DNA of 64,000 nt, from contig JAWHQI010000201.1 in NCBI GenBank assembly GCA_033032865.1, positions 3,721,501-3,785,500 on the forward strand. The letters run 5' to 3'. Numbering within the stretch: the stretch's first letter is position 1; every line of letters starts with the position of its first letter. Under the pieces are notes generated by a model that made no database searches, was not told where the DNA came from, and saw nothing but the letters and a program-made list of their open reading frames with translations. Of the stretch, positions 48,401 to 58,584 are shown in pieces. Origin of the DNA: Dactylorhiza incarnata (Eukaryota > Streptophyta > Magnoliopsida > Asparagales > Orchidaceae). The position numbers and the translations under genes are program-made.

Positions 48401-48621
48401 CCCCATCACCCTTCATTAAGGTTTAGGGTACTAAGGGTGGCCTCAATTTGGGGAAATTGGAGTCCAATTGGCCCTCCTTAGTAGCTTGGGTCCTATCTGA
48501 TTGGGACTTTAGGTGTGCACTTAGCAAAATTCTCATCCTAAGGGGTCCTCAAGGCCCCTCATCCCACCCCTTGAGCTCACCATTCTCACACTAGGGGTCT
48601 AGTAGGATTGGGGATGTTACA

Positions 48622-48705
48622 TTGCACAAGTAGGATAAAATTATTTTTAAAATCTCTATTCACCCCCCCTCTAGAGTATACTCAGAGGCACACTATGCAC
48701 TTTCA
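48622..48705 (+). repeat. 3' LTR of copia-like element, piece 3
   Basis: Resumes at TTGCACAAG and matches 20850-20945, ending GCACTTTCA. AGGAG (48706-48710) is the right target duplication of the whole copia-like element. Confidence 0.93.
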
Positions 48706-48710
48706 AGGAG

Positions 48711-49190
48711 GATACCCTTTCTGATGAGGTTTGCACTTCCTTATTGGATGAGGAGGTCTAACTCAACACCGAGGACCTAGAGCTTTCGGACTCCCCTGGC
48801 TAGGACTCATATGATACTGACAGTGATCTATGCTTGGATCCTGATGGGAGTGAGACCGGGACCACTCCCCTGATTTTTGGTTATTTATGTCATTCTTCTC
48901 TTTTATTTCCTTACCCCCTTTATTTATCTGAGCCTATGTAGGTTGAGACTTCACAGGTACTTCTGAAGGATTTGGTGCATATTTCCCAAGTCAATGATGT
49001 GAACATCCTCTTATGTGAGGTGGTTGATTCCCCCTCCGTAGAGGAAACTCCATTTATTGCCTTCTTCTCCTGCTGCCTCCCTGAATACGACACCTTGCAG
49101 AGCAAGGAGACTTTTGGTGAGTTGAGTGAGGATATCTCGTCCTCCACTTACATTATTTTCCCTCTGCCTGTGAGGAGCAGGTATTATTAA
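48711..49190 (+). pseudogene. Athila-B acidic ORF remnant, right part
   Basis: Continues the Athila-B interior after the copia-like insertion. Acidic, Ser/Asp-rich sequence with stops (DTLSDEVCTSLLDEE-type, then SYDTDSDLCLDPDGSE), followed by an open stretch 48972-49190 (VDSPSVEETPFIAFF, ELSEDISSS). No domain is recognised. With 18544-19268 it forms one decayed frame region of a protein with zinc knuckles and acidic tail. Confidence 0.4.
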
Positions 49191-51014
49191 CTAGGTAGAG
49201 GAGTAACTGTTCTGTCGCCGTATCGGTACCCGCTACCGATACACATATTAGAATAGTTGCCTGTATATTTCCTTTTCCATACTCCCATTGGCTAGAACCT
49301 TTACTTTCTGAATAAGTCGTGTTGGGAGGAAAATAACCCCAGTAGTTGTCTTACTTTTCCCGCATTTTTAATTCATTTAGTTTAGTTTAGTTAGTTGTAT
49401 TTCATTTTATTTTGTGTATTTTTTTTGTTTTTGGCGGAGCTCAGCCCTGCAGGACCTTCTTCTCGATGTCGGATGCTGCGGCTTTGTTTTGGTTTACACG
49501 CCAATCTTCTGGTATGCTCACTTCTGAGCATTGGGTAACTTCTCTTCCCCTAGATTTTATTTTAGTCTTTATTGCATATCTTGTATTGGAATGTTTAGAT
49601 TAAGTCCGGGGAGAGCTGGTGTATTTGTTACCCACTGCACGCACTCAATGTCAATGCATGCTAGAAGCATATTTATTTCATTTATTTAGTATTATTCATT
49701 TTCTTTGCACACCACAGCACCCACATGAACGTGCACTTAGCCATAGGCGCGTTACGAGTTCAACTCGTTTCTTTTGTGTGATTGGGAAAATCTCTGTGCT
49801 GGCTTTGGATTGTGAGACGGTGTAAAATGTTGACTCTCGTAGTGCTCCTAGTCGAGTGCTTGCATCTCGCGTAGAAATTCGTGTAGAATTAATTTTTCCT
49901 TATGCTTATAGTTTTATATTTTTCTATTTGCTTAAATATTCATTATTCTACTACAAAGTGGTGAATCTGGTATGAATCTGACGGTAGCGTAGGGATGTGT
50001 GTAGACGTTTGCTAGATTCATTTTGCTCGAGTCGGGATGAAGGATTGTCTTTCTCGGTGGCTAAGAACATGCCACAAGCAACTCATGATGCATTGGCATA
50101 GGTTAGTTCAGTGCGTGAGCGCGACGTAGGCCATCATTTTGGCCCGGTTGAGCCTTTTTACCATTCCCAATATCTGCCCTCGCTAGCTCCTTTGTACCTA
50201 CCCCTTTCTCTTGATTCAGCTCCTCCTTTATCTCACCAAAGCTTAAAAGCCGATCCTAGTCGCACACCCAAATATGAGCTTTAGTCTTTTGTTATTTTCG
50301 TTATTGGGGAGTTGATGTGGTGATTTTTATAGTGGAAATTGTGGGTGTGTTTAGTGAAAATTTTACCGAAAAAAAAAAGAAAGAAAAAGAAAATGTTGTT
50401 ATGAAAAAGTTCAAATGAAAATTTTGTAAATATCTGTGTTGGGAGTAGGCAGTGCACACACCCATGTTGCAAAATCCAAGTCTGGGGGTGTGGTGCACTC
50501 GCGGGTTTTGTGGCGCGTGGGTAGTTTCTTCTTGTGCTCATTTGGGTTAGGTGCATTTTAGCCTTCTTGTTTACCATTGCTTCCCTCACCGTGACCCAAG
50601 ACCAATTATAAACCTAAAAGTCCTACTCACACGCGCAGTGAATCAAACCAGTGTCGTGGAGAGAGTGCGTGTGGGAAAGCTTATGGTCACCAACATTGAT
50701 GGATTTCTTTAAAGGTGGTCCGGGCCCCGATCTTTGGCAATGCACATCTCAGCGATTAGTCTACTTTCTTCTTACGCATTGTCGGCTGATTCACTTTGAT
50801 TCAGATTTTGAGTAAATGTAAAATATAAATACGCTCTTAGGAAAATATAGACTATGATGCATAATTAGATATTTCTTCTACTGAATTTTTATGAGCGTGA
50901 GCCTACGACGTCGCATGGTACTCTGCCTTTACAATTTCTATGCCAGCTTGTGTTTTTCTGGTCCGCTTGAGGGATGATTTGCTCGGCACGAGCAAATGGT
51001 TAAGTCTGGGGCTG
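49191..51014 (+). other. Athila-B 3' non-coding region and polypurine tract
   Basis: No supported gene. From about 49820 to 50740 it is related to 37350-38250 of Athila-A. The G-rich AAGTCTGGGGCTG at 51002-51014 precedes the 3' LTR and is the likely polypurine tract. Confidence 0.75.
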
Positions 51015-51242
51015 TGATGAGTCCCATTTATATAGTGATTTTCGGATTCATCTGGGCTTGTTTTCTTGCATTTGCACTACACTTTCAGTCCTGAATTGCT
51101 TATATTATACTCGTACACGCTTTCACTTTAAGTGCAATATTTTGGCCCATTGTGGTGTGCAATTGCGCGCTTTATTGTTGGGGGTAAGCACATTGTGCTC
51201 CCCATTCTGTTTATGTTATTATGCTTGTGCTGGAGGTGTGTT

Positions 51243-52514
51243 TGATGGAGACGACGTCCCTCAACATAAAGATGATGGTACCGGCGCGCTTACGGATGAT
51301 TGAGTCTCTCCAACCAAAGAATTCTGACGCCATAGCCGCTACAACCTCCGCCCGAGGCGCAAGAATAAATAATAAATAATTATATTTATTCTATTATAAT
51401 TATTGGTTAATATTTATAATTATTCTATTATAATTATAATTATTCAATTATCAAATTATAATTGATTAATAATTATAAATATTCAATTATAAATATTGAT
51501 TAATTATTATCATGTTTTAATTGTTTTATCTTGTTTAAATGTTTCTTATTCTAGTGTAATATTTTATTCTTATTTAGGCTACATGTAGCCATAAGTGTTA
51601 TAAGCCAATACAAGGCCATGTTGTAGAAGGATTTGGGATGATGAATAATATTTGAAATTAAGAATCCAAAGTTGTAATCTCCCTCCTCCCTTATTCTCTC
51701 TTATTCTCTAATGATTTCTTTCCCCCTCCCTTGCAAATTTTGGCCAAACCAAGGCAGCCCCCTCTTTGCTTTCTCCTCTCCATAGCCGGCCCTTGGAGTT
51801 CTCCTCTCCATTGCCCCCCCTCTTGCTCTCCTTTCCATAGCCAACTACTCTCCTCCTCCCTTGACGAATGCAAAACAGCAGTCTCACTCCCTTGAAGATT
51901 TCGGCCTAGGAAAGACCCACGTGGTTCCGGCAAACCTCCTCTCCTGCGTGAAGTGAAGAAGGCGGACGAGTTTCCCTCCATCCGACGTGAATCCGGTGGA
52001 ATCGGTGAAGAGCGATTTGAGCGGTTATATGCTTGAGAAAATCTCATCTCAAACGGGGTAACAGAAATCTCTAACTTTTGTGTGATTCCCTCATGATAGA
52101 TCTTGTGGTGGACTAATTTTTGTGTTGGATTCGACAACGTTGATTTTTTTCGTGGTTTTCTTCAATCGTTCGTGTTCATCTTGATTTCATTTTAATTCGT
52201 GAGGATTGGCGATACTCATTTTCTTTTTGTTGGGAGAGATCTACCCATTCCGAATCATTATTTTTCGGTGGATCTCTTTTGGTACAACATCGCTTGATCG
52301 GATCCAATATTGGTCCATTTAGTTTGATCGATATTGGACCATAGCCCTCATTCGATCTCTAACGGCGTTGCTACTCGTACGTTAGCATTGGAAAAATAAT
52401 ATTGCATAGCGTGTGTGCTGCGAATAATTTTGTGCGAACGTATTAATTGGGAGCATTGAGAGGTAACACGTGCGTGTTTCGTAGCGATCGTGTCGGAGAG
52501 CGTAGTCTGCATCA
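51243..52514 (+). repeat. 5' LTR of chromovirus-type element (1272 bp)
   Basis: TGATGGAGACG...CTGCATCA, collinear with 55263-56552. It includes an AT-rich stretch (51360-51540) of TTATAAT-like repeats. A C run here is 8-9 bases; in the 3' LTR the same run is over 20 bases (about 55836-55858). Confidence 0.92.
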
Positions 52515-52517
52515 ATT

Positions 52518-52530
52518 TGGTATCAGAGCC
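52518..52530 (+). other. Primer binding site, tRNA-iMet type
   Basis: TGGTATCAGAGCC three bases after the LTR end, the normal site for chromoviruses. Confidence 0.93.
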
Positions 52531-52990
52531 AGTTTCGTGTCAATTTCTTAATTGACGCATTCCTAAAGTTTTCTTAGAACGCCGGCACTCACAATCTGCA
52601 CACGATTTTGTGTTCAAAATTTAAAAATAAAATTTCGTCAGTCTGCGAATAGCGGCCTAAAATTTTTATTTTTCTGCGAAAATAAAAAAAAAAAATTCTG
52701 GACATTTTCCATATTTATCTCAGTAAGAAAATCAAAAAACATATTTTACTTACCTTAGTTATTAAGCGTGAATAAAATTATCTTTCGTAAAATTTTGGCC
52801 TGATCTAAATTTCTGGTCTGCAAATAGCGGCCTAAAATCCTCATTTTTCTGCAAAAAAAAATCAAAAAATAATTTCTGGAAATTCTCCTTTATTTTCTCA
52901 GCAAGAAAATCTAAAAATATTTTACTACCCTAGTTATTAAGCGGGAACAAAATTATCTTTCGTAATTTATTCAGAATCAACTGTCGGTTT
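52531..52990 (+). other. Chromovirus leader with internal duplication
   Basis: Non-coding and A-rich. Two related blocks (about 52625-52780 and 52800-52960) share 'gtctgc.aatagcggcctaaaat' and 'agttattaagcg', indicating an old tandem duplication. gag is absent. Confidence 0.6.
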
Positions 52991-53875
52991 ATGCGCACTA
53001 AACTAGGCACGGAGTATACCCCATCTTCCTACCATATGGCGGATGAGGATAATGCCCATATGATGTTTATGAGATGCATGTTGGCTACACCACGTGTTAT
53101 GGATGATTGGAATAGGATGAATATTTACTCATTAAATTTTAAGAGCGGAGACAAGTGGTGTAAATTGATTATTGATGGTGGTAGCAGTACGAATGGCATT
53201 TCTGAAAATGTGGTGATCGGGATGAAGTTAACCACTGAACCGCACCCACACCCCTATAAGGTTGCTTGGGTAAATAAGTTAACCCTTCCGATTATGAAGC
53301 GATGTTTGGTTCCCCTTACCATCAAGGCTTACACTGAAAAGGTTTGGTGTGATGTCATCCCCATGGATGCATGTCATGTTTTGTTAGGACGCCCTTGGCT
53401 TTACGATCACGATGTTACTCACTCGGGGCGAGCTAACACTTATGAGTTTAAATTTAATGGCAAGACCATTATCTTTAAACCCACTCCACCAAAAGACCGT
53501 TCAGTCCCTTCTAAGGACACGATTATTCTGGTAGAGAAGAAAACGCTAAGTTTGATAGGTAAGAAAGAGTTTGATCGCGAAACTTTTATGGAAGGTGTCA
53601 AATATGCGTTAGAATGTCTGCACGTTAAGGAAGATGTGACCTCTTTTCAGAAATGACCACTAGCATTAAGGAAACTATTAGGAGAATTTAAAGATGTGTA
53701 CCCGGATAAGTTCCCTCTTAAGTTACCCCCCATGCGAGAAATTCAATATGAGATTGAATTCGCTCTGGGTTCCTCTTTGCCCAATCTTCCCCATTATCGA
53801 CGTAACCCCTCCGCCCATCCTGAATTGCAAAATCTAATTTCGAACGACCTTATTCGTGTCTCCATATTATTGTTC
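52991..53875 (+). pseudogene. pol: Chromovirus protease and RT start, truncated
   Basis: One frame with a single TGA at 53654. Residues about 55-140 form a retropepsin-like domain (LIIDGGSSTNGISENVV, then VIPMDACHVLLGRPWLYDHD). The active-site DTGS/DSGS of the family appears as DGGS. After the TGA the frame continues into the N-terminal RT segment (DVYPDKFPLKLPP, LPNLPHYRRNPSAHPEL). It then stops abruptly near 53872: the catalytic RT core and RNase H are gone and the next sequence belongs to the region before integrase. Not functional. Confidence 0.82.
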
Positions 53876-54850
53876 ACGCTAGAAGTGAAGGTCATTGGGG
53901 TCGAAAAGATTACGGATGAACATATCCATTGTTTAGATGTCAAGGAAATAGATTATTCCACTCAAGGCGACTCTTCCACTACCATCTCCGCTTATTATGT
54001 CCGTGACGGTTATTTATTTAATCATTAGAAGCTGCGCTTCCCTCAACCTTCCCTACGCCCTGTCATCGTTTGGGAGTTTCCTTGCAGCAATGTTGGTGGT
54101 CCTTTTGGTAGTGATAAAACCATTACGTTCGTGGGGGACAAGTTCCATTGGCCCTGCCATAAGCCAACGGTTAATAAATTTGTGGGAAGAGGTAGTGTGT
54201 GCCAACTATTTAAGGGTAATAAGATGAATGCGGGCCTATCTACCACACTCCCGATTCCTTCTATTCCATGGAAAGATGTTAGAGTGGAATTTATTTTGGG
54301 TCTCCCAATTACCATTAGGCGTCACGATTCCATTTGGGTAGTGGTAGACTGATTTTCTAAAATCGCCAAATTATATTTTGAAGAGGTTATTGGACATTTG
54401 GGCGTCCCCAAGATAATAGTAATTGATAGGGGTACAAAATTTAATAGTTATTTTTGGAAGACCCTTTGGAATCGTATGGGCACCAAACTGGTGCACGGCT
54501 ATAAGGCACATGTGCCACTTGACTTGATTCCATTACCTCCATCCTATAAGTCAGGTCACATTGCACAAGAGTTTGCCTCTCATGTTCACAATTTTCTTAA
54601 ACACATTACTGAAGCGTTACACACACAATATGCATCTTATCAATCTCATGCTAACTTACATAAAAGAGCATCTCACTTTAATATTGATGATTTAGTATTG
54701 GTGGATCTCATCCCTGAATGGATGCCTTCGGGCACCATAAAAAAGTTGGCGAATCGGCGAGCCGACCCTTTTTGAATTTTAAGGAAATTTGGAGAAAACG
54801 CATATCTTTTGGAGTTATCCACTGATTGGGGGTATATCCCTTATTTTCAA
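53876..54850 (+). pseudogene. int: Chromovirus integrase fragments
   Basis: Several frames join up: the pre-integrase region (STTISAYYVRDGYLF), a damaged zinc-binding domain (GGPFGSDKT where His is normally at the Pro), LPIPSIPWKDVRVEFILGLP, DSIWVVVD then a TGA, and PKIIVIDRGTKF. The first catalytic Asp region reads VEF, and the segment with the third acidic residue is missing. The C-terminal part (HANLHKRASHFNIDDLVLV, IPEWMPSGTIKKL) resembles the region before a chromodomain; I cannot recognise a chromodomain itself. Non-functional. Confidence 0.78.
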
Positions 54851-55262
54851 TGTTTCGGATTTAACGCCATGTGTTTCTCCGCCACTTGAAATATATGCCT
54901 TTCTGTTTATTTCCACTAAGTATTCTAATGGGTTGGAGGGTGAGCTTGTCACTGGATCGCTCTATCCATCGATTTTCACTGGAGGTACATTGAATGTTGA
55001 TGTAAAAACATTTCTTCCTTCTTTGACTAATGCTTTTCCAAGGTTCCCCAAGACCGCCTTTTTGTTTGACAGGATCCTCAGAGATATTGTGCTTCCATGT
55101 CCAAAGGGTGACACTAGCCACTACTGGATAAGTGGCGTGATCGTCCGACCTCTAACGATCTTGGCTACATGATTCAGGGGTGGTTTTTTGGGATGATCCT
55201 CTTCTGCACCGGTACACTAAAGCCAACTCATCGGTGAAGAGTTATTTTGAGAGGGGGAGGAT
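54851..55262 (+). other. Chromovirus 3' interior and polypurine tract
   Basis: A long open frame (54789-55172) crosses this region but is not the pol frame and shows no domain; I treat it as chance. GAGAGGGGGAGGAT at about 55249-55262 abuts the 3' LTR and is the polypurine tract. Confidence 0.55.
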
Positions 55263-56552
55263 TGATGGATACGATGGCCCTCAACATGAAGATGATGGTA
55301 CAGGCGCGCTTACGGATGATGGAGTCTCTCTAACCAAAGATTTCCGACGCCATAGCCGCTACAATTTCCGCCCGAGGCGCAAGAATAAATAATCAATAAT
55401 TATAAATATTATATTATAATTATTGGTTAATATTTATAATTATTCTATTATAATTATAATTATTCTATAATCATATTTTAATTGATTAATAATTATAAAT
55501 ATTCAATTATAATTATTGATTAATTATTATCATGTTTTAATTGTTTTATCTTGTTTAATTGTTTCTTATTCTAGTGTAATATTTTATTCTTATATAGGCT
55601 ACATGTAGCCATAAGTGTTGTAAGCCAATACAAGGCCATGTTGTAGAAGGATTTGGGATGATGAATAATATTTGAAATTAAGAATCCAAAGTTGGAATCT
55701 CCCTCCTCCCTTATTCTCTCTTATTCTCTAATGATTTCTTTCCCCCTCCCTTGCAAATTTTGGCCAAACCAAGGCAGCCCCCTCTTTGCTTTCTCCTCTC
55801 CATAGCTGCCCCTTGGAGTTTTCCTCTCCATAGCCCCCCCCCCCCCCCCCCCCCCCCCTCTTGTTCTCCTCTCCATAGCCGACTACTCTCCTCCTCCCTT
55901 GACGAATGCAAAACAGCCGTCTCACTCCCTTGAAGATTTCGGCCTAGGAAAGACCCACGTGGTTCCGGCAAACCACCTCTCCTGCGTGAAGCGAAGAAGG
56001 CGGACGAGTTTCCCTCCATCTGACGTGAATCCGGTGGAATCGGTGAAGAGCGATTTGAGCGGTTATATGCTTGAGAAAATCTCATCTCAAGCGGGGTAAC
56101 AGAAATCTCTAACTTTTGTGTGATTCCCTCTTGATAGATCTTGTGGTGGACTAATTTTTGTGTTGGATTCGACAACATTGATTTTTTTCGTGGTTTTCTT
56201 CAATCGTTCGTGTTCATCTTGATTTCATTTTAATTCGTGAGGATTGGCGATACTCATTTTCTTTTTGTTGGGAGAGATCTACCCATTCTGAATCATTATT
56301 TTTCGGTGGATCTCTTTTGGTACAACATCGCTTGATCGGATCCAATATTGGTCCATTTAGTTTGATCGATATTGGCCCATAGCCCTTATTCGATCTCTAA
56401 CGGCGTTGCTACCCGTACGTTAGCATCAGAAAAATAATATTGCATAGTGTGTGTGCTGCGAATAATTTTGTGCGAACATATTAATTGGGAGCATTGAGAG
56501 GTAACACGTGCGTGTTTTGTAGCGATCGTGTCAGAGAGCGTAGCCTACATCA
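55263..56552 (+). repeat. 3' LTR of chromovirus-type element
   Basis: TGATGGATACG...CTACATCA, collinear with the 5' LTR. It includes an expanded C run near 55836-55858. The LTR end is duplicated as CCTGCATTA at 56760-56768 by the SINE insertion. Confidence 0.9.
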
Positions 56553-56759
56553 ATTTAGGTCATTTGGTGATAAGGCCTGTTAGGAGAGGTTCTTATCAAG
56601 GAGGTCTGGGGATCGAGCCCCAGCCTCAACAACCCGCCGCGTTGAGAACAGGCGCGGAGATGGGTTGGGGTGCCTGTACTGCTGCCTTTCTGGCAGGCAT
56701 GCTTGGTCGTGGTCCGCTAGCTGGTGTGATGCCACGGGGTGCGGTCGGGCCCCCGGAGT
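56553..56759 (+). mobile_element. tRNA-derived SINE-like insertion
   Basis: A 207-bp segment absent from the other LTR. Near its start are a pol III A-box-like TAGGTCATTTGG and, about 45 bp on, a B-box-like GGGGATCGAGCCCC. It is flanked by CCTACATCA (56544-56552) and CCTGCATTA (56760-56768), 7 of 9 identical with two transitions, which are the LTR terminus and its duplicate. No poly(A) or T-rich tail is seen, so the class is probable rather than certain. Confidence 0.6.
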
Positions 56760-56939
56760 CCTGCATTAGTGTTCCCAGCATTTGGATTTGCTGTGCAGGT
56801 GGGCAGATCTCTATTTTGCCCAGATTTCATATCTGCATGAATCGCATGGTCGTGCGTTTCCCTGATGCATAATCGGTGCGACCGTGCGCTTTCATCTGTG
56901 GCTCATAATGGTGTTATGTTCCTGATCGTGTGATTTGTT

Positions 56940-57184
56940 CATGCACGGGCAGTTCGCCCGTGCGCTAAGGAAACACACGATGTCCTGTTGTGAGCATGTT
57001 TTCGAGCTATCTAGATTTGCCCGTGCACGTTTACGCACAGTCGGTTTCGACCGTGCGTGAGTAAAATTGCACGGGCAATCTGATTTATCTTCCTGAGCTT
57101 TCTATACATTTAATATCGCACGATCCATGCACGGTCGTGCGTTCGACTGTGCGTGACCAAATTTCTGACAGTTTTCTATTTAAG
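56940..57184 (+). promoter_or_regulatory. Hairpin group and TATA-like box of Athila-B LTR
   Basis: Inverted repeats based on GCACGGTCG/CGACCGTGC and GCACGGGC/GCCCGTGC lie directly upstream of TATTTAAG. The 5' LTR copy at 15580-15604 and this one carry different single mismatches in the same stem, so the ancestral stem was probably perfect. Sequence is unlike the Athila-A hairpins although the placement is the same. Confidence 0.6.
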
Positions 57185-58225
57185 CTGCAGGATCCGCCCT
57201 AATCCGAAAAAAAATCTCTTTTCCTGCGCCCGAAGGGTTCCAGTTCCGCCATTTTCTCCGCTCCATCGTCGCCCACCTTCGGGAGGAGCTTCGGCCGCCA
57301 TTCTTTTGCAAATCTAAAGCCAGAGCATCTTCTTGGCATCCTCCATCATTTGTATACACCGAAGCTCCATTTTGAGGGATTTCTTGCTGCATAAGTGAAG
57401 TTCTTCGGCGAGGTAAGAATCGAAGATTATTGACGGAGAAGACAAGTACATTAGAAGAAGGTGACAGCTCTTCCGGACCCCGGACGGCAGTTGGAGCCCG
57501 AGCTCGGACAAGGCTTGACAACCCTAGATTCTGGCCGTAAACCTCTGACGAGTCTCCGCCCCTTTGGTTGTAAACTCACCCCCTTCATTTTGTAGTATTG
57601 TTTTCCTTTATTATTTGTGTGTATGAATGATGATTGATAAACCTTATTATTGCATTTAAGATTATTTCATGTCTTTGTGAAATTATCTTGTGGTTTTTGC
57701 AAGTGAGGAGCGCCCCCATTCCATCTTCCATCCATCATTACCCTCTATTCCATTACGCAAGCCTACTCTTCCACTAGGTGAGCCTACTCTTCCATTACGC
57801 AAGCCTACTCGTCCATCCACATTGCGAAGCGGTGCTAATGGCCCGTATAATCCACTTAACTTCCGTCGGTGCAAACCACTCCATCCTCTTTCCTTCTCTC
57901 CCATCCACCTAGCGAAGCAGTGCATAGCGGCCTGCATAGTTTCCATCTGCCCGGTGAAGTAGCACATAGCGGCCTATATATGAGTAGTTTAGTTTCTTTT
58001 CTTTTATTTTCCATAAACCAAATCACTCCCTACACATTCACCCGACCTAAAGGACTTCGATCTCAAGTCCTTCCTCGAAGGTAAACTCCACCTTACTTTG
58101 TTCCTTAGAGATTCGATACCTGGGGATTCACTCCCACATTTTATATTACTAGAATGATCGGTACACTGTCGTTTCGCGCCGCAGTATCGCTACCGCCTAT
58201 AGTGATGTTCAAGATTCGCGCATCA

Positions 58226-58455
58226 TGTGTGTATGTGTGTGACATGATCGAACTATACATATATGTGCTCGTGGTTGTGGACTTATTATATTTGATAGTA
58301 CTTCTTTATTTCAATATTGGCCTGTGATATGATCGAACTAGCCGGCAGGATCGACGTTGAGCGGTGACAGCTAACCCGTGAGTTAGGGTCACCGTAAGAC
58401 GACGGTTCTAGGCATAAGATCCTTGAATTCTCCAGTAAGGAGGAGAGTGATCTTA
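58226..58455 (+). repeat. Giant LTR, plus strand, 3' end
   Basis: After the TG run the sequence matches the reverse complement of about 5206-5400: GTTGTGGACTTAT, TAGCCGGCAGGATC, GTCACCGTAAGACGACGG, TTCTAGGCATAAGATCC and the end GTGATCTTACA. No primer site follows, so this is a solo or 3' LTR. It is the right half of 14799-15091. Confidence 0.75.
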
Positions 58456-58584
58456 CATTTATATTGGTTGGAGGAGCCTCCCCTCATCTTCTTCTCAGTT
58501 TGGGACTAATATCCCATGGAGGAGAAGGCTTGGGTTCATCCCAGCAAAGCTAGTGCAGCTGGCAGTCATTGTGAGGGAAAAGTA
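58456..58584. other. Unassigned 129 bp between elements
   Basis: Contains TTTGGGACTAATATCCC, a small inverted repeat, and no open frame. It could be original flanking DNA or part of another element. I see no gene. Confidence 0.4.

Larger units (their letters stand above)
41132..48621 (-). mobile_element. Giant solo LTR, 7.5 kb, with target duplication
   Basis: The plus strand starts TGTAAGATCCC and ends GGGATGTTACA, the same termini as 5206-11003. TTGCA flanks it exactly (41127-41131, 48622-48626), and the uninterrupted target can be read in the 5' LTR at about 20850. No primer site, polypurine tract or coding domain is present inside; shared blocks run in the same orientation as 5206-11003, so it is a solo LTR on the minus strand. 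It diverges strongly from that copy and is longer, mainly through a tandem array at about 43570-45260. At 7490 bp this is exceptionally long for an LTR. Confidence 0.88.
19269..48705 (+). mobile_element. Pol-less copia-like element (gag + ORF2)
   Basis: The LTRs start TGTTGGGAAAA (19269, 25636) and end TGCACTTTCA (20945, 48705). The 5-bp duplication AGGAG flanks the whole (19264-19268 and 48706-48710). A tRNA-iMet primer site follows the 5' LTR and a purine tract precedes the 3' LTR. The 4.7-kb interior codes for a SIRE-like gag and a second proline-rich ORF, with no protease, integrase, RT or RNase H between them. The 3' LTR is split twice, by Athila-A (26218-40119) and by a giant solo LTR (41132-48621). 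Its own sequence totals about 8.0 kb. Confidence 0.9.
51243..56768 (+). mobile_element. Deleted Ty3 chromovirus-type element
   Basis: LTRs TGATGGA...GCATCA at 51243-52514 and 55263-56552, with GTGTT on both sides of the insertion. A tRNA-iMet primer site follows the 5' LTR. The interior (2.75 kb) has only protease, the start of RT, and pieces of integrase: gag, most of RT and RNase H are missing. The motifs (protease DACHVLLGRPW, integrase LGLPITIRR..DSIWVVVD) are chromovirus-like. A SINE occupies its last 200 bp. Confidence 0.88.
51015..58225 (+). repeat. Athila-B 3' LTR (split by chromovirus)
   Basis: Pieces 51015-51242 and 56774-58225 are collinear with the 5' LTR; GTGTT is duplicated at the break (51238-51242, 56769-56773). 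U3 hairpins are at 56943-56963 (GCACGGGC/GCCCGTGC), 57033-57058 (ACGCACAGTCG/CGACCGTGCGT) and 57129-57155. TATTTAAG follows at 57177-57184. Ends CGCATCA, then the TG run. Confidence 0.9.

Noticed and set aside
54789..55172. A 127-codon frame as a separate chromovirus gene
   Set aside because: It overlaps the integrase C-terminal region in another frame and has no recognisable domain.
56553..56640. A functional tRNA gene
   Set aside because: Only A- and B-box-like stretches are present; no acceptor stem or anticodon arm can be folded by eye, and the 207-bp length and flanking duplications fit a SINE better.
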